Shown: positions 21,218 through 30,518, numbered from the stretch's first letter. The stretch is DNA of 64,000 nucleotides from Pleomorphomonas sp. JP5 (GCF_023721815.1 NZ_JAMDLI010000001.1:62001-126000); one strand, 5' to 3'. Program-made: numbers and translations. Notes: generated from the letters alone by a model not told the origin.

Positions 21218-21679
21218 TTACAAAGCGTTGACAGCAGCCAGAACGTCCTCTGCGTGCCCCTCGACCTTAACTTTCGGCCAGACTCTTGCCACGATCCCAT
21301 CGGGACCGATCAGGAATGTCGAGCGAATGATTCCAAGGTACTTCTTGCCGTAAAGCGACTTCTCACCCCAGGCGCCATAGCTTTCGGCGACCCTGTGGTC
21401 GGGGTCGGAACCGAGCGCCACCGTCAGTTTGTGTTTGACGCGGAACTTGCCGTGCTTGTCCACCGTGTCCGGCGAGATTCCGATCACCGTTGCACCGGCT
21501 TTTGCAAACTCTTCGGCGAGAGACGAAAAGCCGATCGCCTCGCGCGTACAGCCCGATGTGTCGTCCTTGGGGTAGAAGTAGACGACCAAGGGGCGTCCTT
21601 TGAGCGCGGCCAGCGACAGCTCGCCCTGGTCCGTAGGCAGGGTGAAATCTGGGGCAGGGGATCCTACGGCAACAGTCAT
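21218..21679 (-). CDS. bcp: thiol peroxidase of the Bcp/PrxQ family, 1-Cys type
   Basis: The 153-residue cytosolic peroxiredoxin reduces hydrogen and organic peroxides. The peroxidatic Cys44 is in PKDDTSGCTREA. E. coli Bcp has its resolving Cys five residues on; here that position is Ile49, and no other Cys is present, so recycling must use an external thiol. The fold-defining FYPKD and GISPDTVDKH segments are typical. It lies 129 bases downstream of the M23 start codon on the same strand and has its own spacer upstream. Confidence 0.93.
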   Translation of the reverse strand: MTVAVGSPAPDFTLPTDQGELSLAALKGRPLVVYFYPKDDTSGCTREAIGFSSLAEEFAKAGATVIGISPDTVDKHGKFRVKHKLTVALGSDPDHRVAESYGAWGEKSLYGKKYLGIIRSTFLIGPDGIVARVWPKVKVEGHAEDVLAAVNAL

Positions 21680-21845
21680 CGGTGGCCTCCGGCTTTCTGT
21701 CTAGATTTTATCGTCTGCGCTGGGCGCCGGGCAAGGGCCCATTCCAAAGCCGCCGGATGGAGAATGCCGCCAACGACCGCCTGTCGTCTCTGGGGCGGGG
21801 AACCTGTCCCCAAAAGACCATGGCTTCTCCAAACCCGCAAGCCGC

Positions 21846-22250
21846 TCAGAACAGAGCGCAGTTCCCGGCAAGATATTCCGACCAAAAATTGTTCTTCGCA
21901 AACGAGAGGATATAAGCAATTATACCTTTGTTTCTAGAACAAGTCTCAATTTTGAGCCATTTTGCACGAGCATGAAGCCTCGTGTCCTCCATTCTTTCGA
22001 GGGAGGAGTGATCGTGGTTACGGCGTCCATTCAGGGGTTTAGCACTCTTCTTGAGGTTGAGGGACGGCCGCCCATTCCAGTCGTCTGTCGCCTCAACGCC
22101 GGATTCCGGAGCGACGGAAGCCTGTCTGTAGATGGAGAGGCTGATGTCGAAGAGGACTTTACCTGTTTCATTGGGATTTGCGGACGTATCAGCGTTGGCT
22201 CTGGACGCCGCAAGGTCGGCGTACGGATTGCTGCTGCCGATGTCGAGCAT
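21846..22250 (-). CDS. possible hypothetical protein (uncertain)
   Basis: This frame would encode 134 residues from the ATG at 22250. Its first ~65 codons favour G or C at the third position, like real genes here (MLDIGSSNPYADLAASRANA at the start), but this bias fades towards the AT-rich 3' end. A GAGG lies 2 bases before the ATG, too close to be ideal. I recognise no family. It may be a real small gene, the decayed 5' end of one, or chance. A rightward frame at 21972-22301 over the same DNA shows weaker codon bias. Confidence 0.3.
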   Translation of the reverse strand: MLDIGSSNPYADLAASRANADTSANPNETGKVLFDISLSIYRQASVAPESGVEATDDWNGRPSLNLKKSAKPLNGRRNHDHSSLERMEDTRLHARAKWLKIETCSRNKGIIAYILSFAKNNFWSEYLAGNCALF

Positions 22251-22337
22251 GGCCTCGTTCGCTTTCTGATCCGAGATCCGGCATTTGACACGGTCGCATA
22301 GCGCGCCGGCTCCGATGAGGTCATTCCCCCCAAAGCA

Positions 22338-22361
22338 AACGGGGCGCCGAAGCGCCCCGTT
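22338..22361 (-). terminator. Terminator of the aldolase gene
   Basis: A perfect 10-bp stem (22338-22347 with 22352-22361) has a tetraloop. Read leftward it is followed by TTTGCTTT. It lies 25 bases beyond the stop of the aldolase gene. Confidence 0.85.
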
Positions 22362-22385
22362 CCTCAAACACTCAAAAAAAGCCGA

Positions 22386-23450
22386 TCAGGCGATCTTGGG
22401 GTCGAGCTCGCCCGAAGCATAGCGCTTGGCCATGTCGGCAAGCGGGATCGGCTTGATCTTCGAACCGTTACCGGCTGCGCCGAACTCTTCGTAGCGCTGC
22501 TTGCAGACCTTCTGCATGGCGGCCATGGCCGGCTTCATGAAGGAGCGCGGATCGAACTCGGCCGGCTTCTCGGCAAAGAACTTGCGGATGGCGCCGGTGA
22601 TGGCCATGCGGCAGTCGGTGTCGATGTTCACCTTGCGCACGCCGTGCTTGATGCCGTTGACGATTTCCTCGACCGGCACGCCGAAGGTCTGGGGCATCTT
22701 GCCGCCGTAGGCGTTGATGATGTCGAGAAGGTCCTGCGGAACAGACGACGAGCCGTGCATGACGAGATGCACGTTCGGCATACGCTCATGGATCTCCTTG
22801 ATGCGGTAGATAGCGAGCACGTCGCCGTCCGGCTTGCGGGAGAACTTGTAGGCGCCGTGGCTGGTGCCCATGGCGATGGCCAGAGCGTCGACCTTGGTGC
22901 GCTTGACGAACTTCACGGCTTCGTCCGGGTCGGTCAGCAGCTGTTCCTTGCTGAGTACGCCCTCGGCGCCATGGCCGTCTTCCTTGTCGCCCATGCCGGT
23001 CTCGAGCGAACCGAGAACGCCGAGCTCGCCTTCCGTCGAGGCGCCAACGAAGTGGGCCATCTCGGCAACGCGGCCGGTGACGTTGGCGTTATAGTCGAAG
23101 TCGGCGGGGGTCTTGCCGTCGGCCTTGAGCGAGCCGTCCATCATGACCGACGAGAAGCCGTTGGTGATGGCCGAAAGGCAGGTCGATTCCGAGTTGCCAT
23201 GGTCCTGATGCATGCAGACCGGAACGTCGGGATAGAGCTCGATGGCGGCCTTGATCAGGTGGCTGAGCACGATGTCGTTGGCAAACGCGCGGGCGCCGCG
23301 GCTAGCCTGCATGATCACCGGGCTGTCAGTCTCCTTGGCCGCGGCCATGACGGACAGCATCTGCTCCATGTTGTTGATGTTGAAGGCCGGCATGCCATAG
23401 CCATGTTCGGCCGCATGATCGAGCAGCTGCCGCAGTGAAACCAGCGCCAT
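22386..23450 (-). CDS. fba: class II fructose-bisphosphate aldolase
   Basis: The zinc enzyme splits fructose-1,6-bisphosphate into glyceraldehyde 3-phosphate and dihydroxyacetone phosphate, or makes it in gluconeogenesis. It is 354 residues, of the CbbA/Calvin-type subgroup. Visible parts are the zinc-binding HQDHGNS, the EGELGVLG segment, [14 protein letters not shown] and NIDTDCR near the end. Its upstream neighbour on the strand is a PfkB-type kinase 217 bases away, so the pair joins fructose phosphate metabolism, but probably with separate promoters. Confidence 0.95.
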   Translation of the reverse strand: MALVSLRQLLDHAAEHGYGMPAFNINNMEQMLSVMAAAKETDSPVIMQASRGARAFANDIVLSHLIKAAIELYPDVPVCMHQDHGNSESTCLSAITNGFSSVMMDGSLKADGKTPADFDYNANVTGRVAEMAHFVGASTEGELGVLGSLETGMGDKEDGHGAEGVLSKEQLLTDPDEAVKFVKRTKVDALAIAMGTSHGAYKFSRKPDGDVLAIYRIKEIHERMPNVHLVMHGSSSVPQDLLDIINAYGGKMPQTFGVPVEEIVNGIKHGVRKVNIDTDCRMAITGAIRKFFAEKPAEFDPRSFMKPAMAAMQKVCKQRYEEFGAAGNGSKIKPIPLADMAKRYASGELDPKIA

Positions 23451-23667
23451 AAGGGAACTCCTTCGCGAATTCTTCTGTGGTCCCGAGCCCTTCCCGCCTA
23501 TCGCGTGCGACTGGCGAAACAGACTGGCTCATATCTACGACTTTAGCACAATTTACCAGAGCCGAGTTCATTCAAGACCGCTGGTTGCGCCAAAAAATCG
23601 TGAACGCAATTGATAGTTCGGCTGAATATTCGTGCTTTCCTCCATGGGCAAAATACTGCCCTGGCGG

Positions 23668-24624
23668 TCAGCTGGCAAGCACGGCGACGTCGACCCGGCG
23701 CGCCAACTGACGCACGTCGTCGGGTGAGGGAAGGTGCGGTCCGATTCGACCGAGCTTGGCGGTAGCGAAGGCCACGGCGCGGCGGGCCAGCGCTTCCAGG
23801 CCGAGGTTGTCGGCAAGCGAAGAGGCGATTCCTGCCACCATGGCGTCGCCGGCGCCCACGGTGGACAAGGCGTTGACGACCGGCAGTCGGGCAGACAGGG
23901 CGGTGTTTCCGCGAACGAAAATGGCGCCTTGTTCGCCGCGCGAAATGACGACCAGTTCGATGCCCAGCGACTGGATGTCACGGGCGGCGGCAACGATGTC
24001 GGACACTTCCTTGAGCGGACGGTCGGCCCAGGCCTCCAGCTCCACTCGGTTTGGCTTGACGGCGAATGGCAGGCTTTCGCGTGGCGCCGACAGGGACGCC
24101 GCGAGCGGCGCGCCAGAGGTGTCCAGCACGACGCGGCAGCGAAGCAGGCAGAGATCGGCGGTGAGCCGCGCCCATACGCTGGCCGGCTGGCCAAGCGGCA
24201 GAGATCCCGCCAGAACCACCAGCGCTCCCTCGACCACCTCGCGTCGCAACACGTCGAGCACCATGTCGTAGGTTTCGTCGTCAAAGGTGAGGCCGGGCAG
24301 GTTGATGTCCGTCGTGGTGCCGGTCACAACGTCGGCGATCTTGATGTTGGTACGGGTGTCGCCGACGGTGCGCACGAAGCGATCCTGAATGCCCTTGTCC
24401 TTGAAGAAGTCTGTAAACGTCGCGTCGTTGCCGCGGCCGAGTACGCCAGTCGCAATCACGGGTATGCCCCAGTCGGCGATGCAGCCGGCAACGTTGATGC
24501 CCTTGCCACCGACGTTGGATTGCGCCGCACGGGCGCGGTGGACCTTGCCGGGCGTCAGATCATCAAGCGTGACGGTGAGGTCGATCGCCGGATTGAGCGT
24601 AACGGTGATGATGGGCGAGGTCAT
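23668..24624 (-). CDS. PfkB-family hexose kinase, probably 1-phosphofructokinase or 6-phosphofructokinase II
   Basis: The 318-residue ribokinase-fold enzyme has an N-terminal VTLNPAIDLTV, the sugar-binding NVGGKGINVA motif, and the C-terminal anion-hole motif STVGAGDAMVAGIA with the catalytic Asp. The VTLNPAID start is shared by FruK, LacC and PfkB, so the substrate (fructose 1-phosphate, fructose 6-phosphate or tagatose 6-phosphate) is open. No fruA/fruB PTS gene is adjacent, which weakens a FruK call. Its likely product is the substrate of the downstream aldolase. Confidence 0.88.
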   Translation of the reverse strand: MTSPIITVTLNPAIDLTVTLDDLTPGKVHRARAAQSNVGGKGINVAGCIADWGIPVIATGVLGRGNDATFTDFFKDKGIQDRFVRTVGDTRTNIKIADVVTGTTTDINLPGLTFDDETYDMVLDVLRREVVEGALVVLAGSLPLGQPASVWARLTADLCLLRCRVVLDTSGAPLAASLSAPRESLPFAVKPNRVELEAWADRPLKEVSDIVAAARDIQSLGIELVVISRGEQGAIFVRGNTALSARLPVVNALSTVGAGDAMVAGIASSLADNLGLEALARRAVAFATAKLGRIGPHLPSPDDVRQLARRVDVAVLAS

Positions 24625-24729
24625 TGTCGGCTCCAGAGCGGAAACGTCTTAGGAATACACTATATAGCGGTTTCGCAGGATGGTGACGTTTCGGCAAGCC
24701 CTTCCGCCAGGAAATGGCCAACGGTCCGC

Positions 24730-25152
24730 TCAATGCTCGGCGTGCAGGCACTTGTGATGATCGGCCAGCACTTCGATCACCCTGCATTCGCCGACGCAGC
24801 GATGACCGCAACCGCCGACCATCGCCTCCAGTTCCTCTTTCAGAGCCATCAGGCTTTCGATACGGGCGTTGACCTCGGCAAGCTTGTCGCGAGCGATGCT
24901 GTCGGCTTCCTCGCACGGCTGGGTCGGGTTGTCCTGCAAGGTCAACAGGGTTCTGATGGCATCGATCTCGAAGCCGAGATCGCGGGCATGTCGTATGAAG
25001 GAAAGGCGCCTTAGATCGCGCGTGCCATAAAGACGGCGATTCCCTTCGCTTCGCGGTGGCGCCGGCAGTAGGCCGATCTGCTCGTAATAGCGGATGGTGG
25101 GCACCTTCACCTGGCTGAGCCGGGAGATTTCGCCGATCGGCATGTCCGTCAT
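24730..25152 (-). CDS. MerR family transcriptional regulator, metal-sensing type
   Basis: The 140-residue activator has an N-terminal winged helix (IGEISRLSQVKVPTIRYYEQ), a long dimerisation helix (about 85-115), and a Cys/His-rich tail GGCGHRCVGECRV with HHKCLHAEH. A Cys in TQPCEEAD sits where CadR, PbrR and ZntR have their metal ligand from the partner subunit. This suggests a soft divalent metal (Cd, Pb, Zn) as the signal. It reads away from the Tat-exported gene, with a CadR-like operator between. No metal efflux ATPase is adjacent. Confidence 0.85.
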   Translation of the reverse strand: MTDMPIGEISRLSQVKVPTIRYYEQIGLLPAPPRSEGNRRLYGTRDLRRLSFIRHARDLGFEIDAIRTLLTLQDNPTQPCEEADSIARDKLAEVNARIESLMALKEELEAMVGGCGHRCVGECRVIEVLADHHKCLHAEH

Positions 25153-25164
25153 GCTGCCTACTCA

Positions 25165-25182
25165 CTCCTATAGTGGCTGGAG
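25165..25182. promoter_or_regulatory. MerR-type operator in the divergent spacer
   Basis: CTCC and GGAG flank a 10-base TATAGTGGCT core. This recalls the CadR/PbrR operators (CCCTATAGTGGCTACAGGG). It begins 13 bases upstream of the merR start, so it can serve autoregulation and possibly the rightward gene. Confidence 0.6.
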
Positions 25183-25366
25183 GAGGGTGCGTCCTCCGGG
25201 CGGCAAAAGCAAGCCGATCGACAATCTCGGCAATCAAGGATTCGCGATGACCGGGAGAGCCTTGCATCCTGCTTCGCTTGCCCCGGGGCGGCTGCAACGC
25301 GTTGGCCCGGCGGGGGTGGAATGGAGCTTGCTGTGTGGATGCCATGTCAGTCCGTTGGAGGCGTTC

Positions 25367-26632
25367 ATGAACCGCCGTACGTTCCTGTTCGGGACTATTG
25401 CGAGCCTCGCTCTGCCAGCGGTGGCCCGTTCCGGCACGCTCGGCATCGATCTTCCCGAACTGCGCGGCAGCCTTTCCGTGCCTCAGGCGCGAACTGTCGC
25501 CCGGAGGACGGGCGACCGTAGCGTTGAGCTACAAAGCGCCATAAACCGTGCCGCCGCCGCCGGCCGTCCGCTCCGCATTCCGTCCGGCCGTTATGAGGTC
25601 TCCAACATTCGCCTGCCCGATCGCGCCCGTCTCGTTGGCGTTCCCGGGGAAACGCACCTCGTCTACTCGGGTGGCGGCCGCTTCCTTTACTCGGAAGACG
25701 CACGCTCGCTTTCGCTTGAAGGGCTGACCCTTGATGGGGCCAATCGCACGTTGTCCGACGAGGACGACGGTCTCCTGTCGTTGGCCTTCGCCGAAGATGT
25801 TGACCTCGCTCACCTCACAGTTCAAGGCAGCGTCGGACACGGCATCGCGTTGACGCGAGCGGGGGGCAGCCTCCGGGATTGTCGCATCTCCGGCGCCAAC
25901 GGTGCCGGTATCATGTCGACCGAGGGCAAGGCGTTGGAGATCTCCGGCAATGCCGTGAGCGACTGCGTTGGTGGCGGCGTCCATCTCCGGCGTTGGGTGG
26001 TCGGAGACGACGGCTCGACGGTGCGCGATAATCGTATTCGCGGAACGGGCGGCGCCGGTATCCGTCTGTCCTCGGCCGGTGGCGTTCGGATCTCCGGCAA
26101 CGATCTCCAAGCTACCGAGGGACCGGCCATTGTGGCCGATGCCGCGTCGGCGGGAACTTCGGTCAGCAACAATACCATTGATGGAGCAGCGCTCGGCGTC
26201 GCACTGCTTGGTGGTCGCGACGATCGGTTGTCGCTCGTTTCGGGAAACATTGTCCGCAATGTAACCTCCGCCTCGGAGTTAGTGTCCGCCGGCAGGCGGA
26301 GAGGTGGTGTCGGCATACATGTCGAAACGCACGGCTCGGTGACGGGCAACGTCGTGGAGGCCACGCCGCATCTCGGCCTGTCCCTTGGTTGGGGGGCTAC
26401 GCTCGGCAATGTCGTCGCCTCCGGCAACGTCGTTCGGCGGGCCGGTACCGGCATCGGCGTGTCGGTGCTGGCTTCGGAGTCGGCAACGATTGTCGCCGGC
26501 AACCTCTTGGTCGATGTTCCCGGTGGAGCCGTTCGCGGCATGCGTTACGCAGAGTACGCCACCGATGATCTGACGCGGGTTGGCGTTGCCGCTTGGCCTG
26601 GCCTCACGGTTGGGGAAAACCGTGTTGCCTGA
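25367..26632 (+). CDS. Tat-exported right-handed beta-helix protein (TIGR03808 type)
   Basis: The 421-residue protein starts with a twin-arginine signal (NRRTFLFGTIASLALPAVA) and so should be exported folded. The body is a pectate-lyase-like beta helix: a pectinase-type lead-in (ELQSAINRAAAAGRPLRIPS) and then many short repeats of the form ISGN, VSNN, VSGN, VTGN, VAGN at roughly 22-residue spacing. I recall this as a Rhizobiales family known as twin-arginine repeat proteins, with no established function. The ATG at 25367 has GGAGG 7 bases upstream. No polysaccharide lyase residues could be assigned. Confidence 0.85.
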   Translation: MNRRTFLFGTIASLALPAVARSGTLGIDLPELRGSLSVPQARTVARRTGDRSVELQSAINRAAAAGRPLRIPSGRYEVSNIRLPDRARLVGVPGETHLVYSGGGRFLYSEDARSLSLEGLTLDGANRTLSDEDDGLLSLAFAEDVDLAHLTVQGSVGHGIALTRAGGSLRDCRISGANGAGIMSTEGKALEISGNAVSDCVGGGVHLRRWVVGDDGSTVRDNRIRGTGGAGIRLSSAGGVRISGNDLQATEGPAIVADAASAGTSVSNNTIDGAALGVALLGGRDDRLSLVSGNIVRNVTSASELVSAGRRRGGVGIHVETHGSVTGNVVEATPHLGLSLGWGATLGNVVASGNVVRRAGTGIGVSVLASESATIVAGNLLVDVPGGAVRGMRYAEYATDDLTRVGVAAWPGLTVGENRVA

Positions 26633-26633
26633 C

Positions 26634-26752
26634 TGTGGATGGGGTGTGGAAACGATGGGGAGAAACTGTGGGCACCAGCTGAAAGCCTGTGTATCGCAGC
26701 CGTGATAAACTGTGCGCCAGTTGTCCGTAGCCTGTGGGCAAGATGTGGATAA
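26634..26752 (+). repeat. Phased array of DnaA-box-like TGTGG sites upstream of guaA
   Basis: Nine-base sites starting with TGTGG or a close variant begin at 26634, 26645, 26667, 26688, 26711, 26722, 26733 and 26744. The distances are 11, 22, 21, 23, 11, 11 and 11 bases, so all lie on nearly the same face of the helix. The last, TGTGGATAA, is the exact complement of the DnaA box TTATCCACA; several others match it at 7 of 9 bases. The array fills most of the spacer before guaA. It could bind DnaA or act as iterons; no replication gene is nearby. Confidence 0.6.
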
Positions 26753-26937
26753 GCTCTCCCCGCGCCAGCTCGAAGCAGGGCTTCGAAGTGGTCTCATGCC
26801 CTCAGTGGCGATTGCCCGAGGGTCGATAAGGAACAGAAGCCGCCGATATCCGCGACTTTCCGCTTGCCCGGCGATCGGATTCGGCTTAGCGGAACCGCTT
26901 GATCCTTCTGGCCCCTTACCGGAAAGAGTCCTTCTCC

Positions 26938-28512
26938 ATGGAAAAGCCCGCCCACGATAGCCTGCTGATCATTGATTTCGGCAGTCAGGTGACCCAGCTC
27001 ATCGCCCGCCGGGTGCGAGAAGCTGGCGTCTACTGCGAGATTCATCCCTATCAGTCGGCGGCGACGGCCTTCGATAAGCTTCGGCCGAAAGGCGTGATCT
27101 TTTCTGGTGGTCCCGATTCCGTGACTCGCGACGGCAGCCCGCGCGCGCCGCAGGCGGTCTTCGACAGCGGCGTGCCGATCCTTGCCATCTGCTACGGCCA
27201 GCAAACCATGGCCATCCAGCTCGGCGGCAGCGTCGAGGGTGGGCATCCCGCCGAGTTTGGCCGCGCCGATGTCGAGATTCTCAAGTCGTCGCCGTTGTTC
27301 GAGGGGCTGTGGGAAGTCGGCAAACGCTATCCGGTGTGGATGAGCCACGGCGACCGTGTGACGCGGGCACCCGAAGGCTTCGAGGTGATCGGCATCTCCG
27401 AGAACGCTCCCTTTGCCATCGCCGTCGATGAGCGGCGGCGCTACTACACCACCATGTTCCATCCAGAGGTGGTGCACACCCCTGACGGCGCCAAGCTTCT
27501 TGCCAACTTCGTGCACCGGATTGTCGGCATGAAGTCCGACTGGACAATGTCGGCCTATCGCGCCGAGATGATCGCCAAGATCCGCGAGCAGGTCGGCAAG
27601 GAGCGCGTTCTGTGCGCTCTTTCAGGCGGTGTCGACAGTTCGGTGGCGGCCGTGCTGATCCACGAGGCGATCGGCGATCAGCTCACCTGCGTCTATGTCG
27701 ACCATGGATTGATGCGTCAAGGCGAGTCCGAGCAGGTGGTCGGCATGTTCAGGGACCACTACAACATTCCGCTCGTGCACGTTGATGCGTCGGATCTTTT
27801 CATCGGCCAGCTCGAAGGCGAGGCCGATCCGGAGAAAAAGCGGAAGACCATCGGTCGTCTCTTCATCGAGGTGTTCGAGGCTGAGGCGAAGAAGATCGCT
27901 GCTGACGGTCGCGGCGCGCCGACCTTCCTGGCCCAGGGCACGCTTTACCCCGACGTGATCGAGAGCGTCAGCTTCTCCGGCGGTCCTTCCGTCACCATCA
28001 AGAGCCATCACAACGTTGGCGGTTTGCCGGACCGCATGAACATGAAGCTCGTCGAGCCGCTGCGCGAGCTGTTCAAGGACGAGGTCCGTGCGCTCGGCCG
28101 CGAGCTTGGCCTGCCCGACAGCTTCATCGGCCGGCATCCGTTCCCCGGACCCGGTCTCGCCATCCGTCTGCCGGGCGGCGTGACGCGCGAGAAGCTGGAT
28201 ATCCTGAGGAAGGCCGACGCCATCTATCTCGACGAGATTCGCAAGGCCGGCCTCTACGACAAGATCTGGCAGGCCTTCTCGGTGCTCTTGCCGGTGCAGA
28301 CCGTTGGCGTCATGGGCGACGGCCGCACCTACGACCGCGTTCTGGCCCTGCGCGCGGTCACGTCGGTCGACGGCATGACCGCCGACTTCTTCCCCTTCGA
28401 CATGGGCTTTCTCGGTCGCGCCGCCACTCGTATCATCAACGAGGTGAAGGGCGTCAATCGCGTCGTCTACGACGTGACCAGCAAGCCGCCGGGAACCATC
28501 GAGTGGGAATGA
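26938..28512 (+). CDS. guaA: GMP synthase (glutamine-hydrolysing)
   Basis: The enzyme converts XMP to GMP using glutamine and ATP. The 524 residues include a class I glutamine amidotransferase domain (1 to about 200; catalytic Cys85 in AICYGQQT, His in FHPEVVHTP), an ATP-pyrophosphatase domain with the PP-loop [12 protein letters not shown], and the dimerisation domain ([14 protein letters not shown]). The ATG at 26938 gives the normal length; an in-frame ATG at 26899 would add 13 residues. The spacer before it carries the phased TGTGG array, whose effect on guaA is unknown. Confidence 0.97.
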   Translation: MEKPAHDSLLIIDFGSQVTQLIARRVREAGVYCEIHPYQSAATAFDKLRPKGVIFSGGPDSVTRDGSPRAPQAVFDSGVPILAICYGQQTMAIQLGGSVEGGHPAEFGRADVEILKSSPLFEGLWEVGKRYPVWMSHGDRVTRAPEGFEVIGISENAPFAIAVDERRRYYTTMFHPEVVHTPDGAKLLANFVHRIVGMKSDWTMSAYRAEMIAKIREQVGKERVLCALSGGVDSSVAAVLIHEAIGDQLTCVYVDHGLMRQGESEQVVGMFRDHYNIPLVHVDASDLFIGQLEGEADPEKKRKTIGRLFIEVFEAEAKKIAADGRGAPTFLAQGTLYPDVIESVSFSGGPSVTIKSHHNVGGLPDRMNMKLVEPLRELFKDEVRALGRELGLPDSFIGRHPFPGPGLAIRLPGGVTREKLDILRKADAIYLDEIRKAGLYDKIWQAFSVLLPVQTVGVMGDGRTYDRVLALRAVTSVDGMTADFFPFDMGFLGRAATRIINEVKGVNRVVYDVTSKPPGTIEWE

Positions 28513-28542
28513 CGGGTCGGAAATGGCGGCGGTTTTCTGATA

Positions 28543-28567
28543 TTGGCGATGATCCCCCCATCGCCAA
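28543..28567. terminator. Hairpin after guaA
   Basis: A perfect 9-bp stem (28543-28551 with 28559-28567) has a 7-base loop, 30 bases after the guaA stop. There is no T run, so it is either a Rho-assisted 3' end or an RNA-stabilising hairpin. Confidence 0.45.
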
Positions 28568-28736
28568 CTGCTATTGTCATATGCCTTTTCCTAGACCCAA
28601 CCGTCCTGCCCGAGTGTGGTGTCGCAGCAGTAGACGTCTGCAAGCCGTAGAGCGTCGACCGCCGAGACGCCTTAGCCGTGAACCGGTGCTTTGGTCCTGC
28701 GTTTAGCTCGTGAGCAATAGGGGGCACCGTGAAGTG

Positions 28737-30518
28737 ATGATGGAGCTTCTTGCGAACTATCAGGCCGAAGTCGCGCTTGGGTTGGTGATCGCGCTGTTTG
28801 CGATGTTCGTTTGGGAGAAGTATCCGACTGACGTCACGGCGGCCGGAGGGGCTGCCATCTTCATCGTGCTTGGCTTGGTGCCGTCCGCCAAAGCGTTGTC
28901 GGTGTTTTCCAACTCGGCGCCTCTGACCATCGGGGCGATGTTTGTTCTCACGGGCGCATTGGTGCGCACCGGTGTTCTGGAGAGCGTGGCCGGCTTTGTG
29001 CTCGACCACTCCAAGAAACGCCCAAAGCTGGCGCTCGCGGTGTTTTTGCTGACGGCGCTGCTGGCTTCGGCCTTCATGAACAACACGCCCGTGGTCCTGG
29101 TGTTGATTCCAATCGTCATTCGGCTGGCAACCGCGCTCGATCTGGCTGCGACGAAGCTTCTCATTCCGGTCTCCTACGCGGCTATCCTTGGCGGCACCCT
29201 GACGTTGATCGGCACGTCCACCAATCTACTCGTCGATGGCGTCGCGCGTACGCATGGTCTTGAACCCTTTTCGCTTTTCGAGATCACGCCGGTCGGTATG
29301 GTCACAGCCTTGACCGGCATCCTGACCATGCTCGTGCTCGGAAAGTTCCTTTTGCCGGACCGGGGAGACGAGACCAGCGATTTGGACAATCAGGACGAGG
29401 CCGAGTTTCTGTCCGAGCTGACCGTGCTTGCGGATGGGCCCTATACCGAGAAGCCCGTCGGCGAAGTTGCCGATCTCAAGCAGACGGGCCTGCGTATCGT
29501 CGGCGTTCGCTCGGACGGCAAGGTCCTGCGCAAGAACTTCCAGGACATCACTCTGAAGAAGGGGGACGGGCTGATCGTCCTTGCCAAGTCGGCTGAGCTT
29601 CTGACGCTGAACGATCGGGAAGGATTGCGCGTGGGCCAACGACGAGGCGTCACGGGCAACGGTGAGAGAGTCATTGTCGAAGCCGTCGTTGCGCCAGGGC
29701 GATTGAGCCACGGGGCACTTCTTTCCAACCTTGCCCTTGGTCGTCGCTTTGGTGTGCGCGTCATCGCCGCCCATCGACACCGGCACGTACCTGGTCCGGA
29801 TCTCGGTAACGTGAGGTTGCGGCCGGCAGACAAGCTCCTGATCGAAGGCACGGCCGAGGCGCTCGACGAGCTCTCGAACCAGAGCGAACTGGTGTCGGTC
29901 ACGCGGTCCACGGCACGCGCCTTTCGACCCACCAAGGCGCCGCTGGCGCTTCTGGCGCTGGGGCTCGTCGTGATACTCGCATCCTTGAATGTGATGGATA
30001 TCGGCATCCTGGCCATGATCGCAGTGCCGGCCATCCTCGTCTTGCGTTGCATAGACGCGGATGAGGCATGGGGATCAATCGACGGTGGGATCCTGATCCT
30101 CATCTTCTCGATGCTTATCGTTGGGCAGGGGCTGCAGGAGACAGGCGCGGTAAGCCTCGTTGTCAACACGGTTCTGCCGACCATGTCGAAAGTCTCGCCC
30201 TTCGTCGTCTTGCTCCTCGTCTATGCGCTCTCCTCGGTTCTGACCGAGTGCGTGACCAACAACGCCGTCGCGGTGATTTTCACGCCCATCGCCATTGGCC
30301 TTGGTCCGCAACTGGGTATCGAACCGCGGGCGTTGGTTGTTGCCGTGATGTTCGGTGCGAGCGCCAGTTTCGCAACGCCCATCGGCTACCAGACGAACAC
30401 GCTGGTATATGGCGCCGGCAACTACCGTTTCAGTGACTTCGTCAAGATTGGGCTGCCGATGAACGTCATCGTTGGGCTGGCGACATGCTACGCGATCTAT
30501 TTGTACTATGGCGTTTGA
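28737..30518 (+). CDS. SLC13 (DASS) family transporter with two RCK_C/TrkA_C domains
   Basis: The 593-residue protein has about eleven transmembrane helices in two halves around a cytoplasmic insert of two TrkA_C-like domains (about 205-400, with GLRIVGVRSDGKVL and LKKGDGLIVLA). The repeated helix-break signatures are FMNNTPVVLVLIP and LIGTSTNLLVDG in the first half, and ECVTNNAVAVIFTP and ATPIGYQTNTLVYG in the second. Relatives move sulfate, di-/tricarboxylates or other anions with sodium; the substrate is unknown. The ATG at 28737 is preferred because a TAGGGGG lies 12 bases before it; a GTG at 28710 is possible. Confidence 0.86.
   Translation: MMELLANYQAEVALGLVIALFAMFVWEKYPTDVTAAGGAAIFIVLGLVPSAKALSVFSNSAPLTIGAMFVLTGALVRTGVLESVAGFVLDHSKKRPKLALAVFLLTALLASAFMNNTPVVLVLIPIVIRLATALDLAATKLLIPVSYAAILGGTLTLIGTSTNLLVDGVARTHGLEPFSLFEITPVGMVTALTGILTMLVLGKFLLPDRGDETSDLDNQDEAEFLSELTVLADGPYTEKPVGEVADLKQTGLRIVGVRSDGKVLRKNFQDITLKKGDGLIVLAKSAELLTLNDREGLRVGQRRGVTGNGERVIVEAVVAPGRLSHGALLSNLALGRRFGVRVIAAHRHRHVPGPDLGNVRLRPADKLLIEGTAEALDELSNQSELVSVTRSTARAFRPTKAPLALLALGLVVILASLNVMDIGILAMIAVPAILVLRCIDADEAWGSIDGGILILIFSMLIVGQGLQETGAVSLVVNTVLPTMSKVSPFVVLLLVYALSSVLTECVTNNAVAVIFTPIAIGLGPQLGIEPRALVVAVMFGASASFATPIGYQTNTLVYGAGNYRFSDFVKIGLPMNVIVGLATCYAIYLYYGV

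Larger units (their letters stand above)
21680..22385. other. 706-base spacer between bcp and the aldolase gene
   Basis: The bcp promoter must lie near 21690-21800 on the minus strand. The middle is AT-richer (about 21890-21970). A possible leftward gene (21846-22250) is listed separately, and the aldolase terminator is at 22338-22361. Nothing else is recognisable. Confidence 0.5.

Noticed and set aside
26634-26752. Chromosomal or plasmid replication origin
   Set aside because: The phased DnaA-like sites are real, but no dnaA, rep, parAB or hemE-type neighbours and no AT-rich unwinding region are adjacent, so an origin call is not supported.
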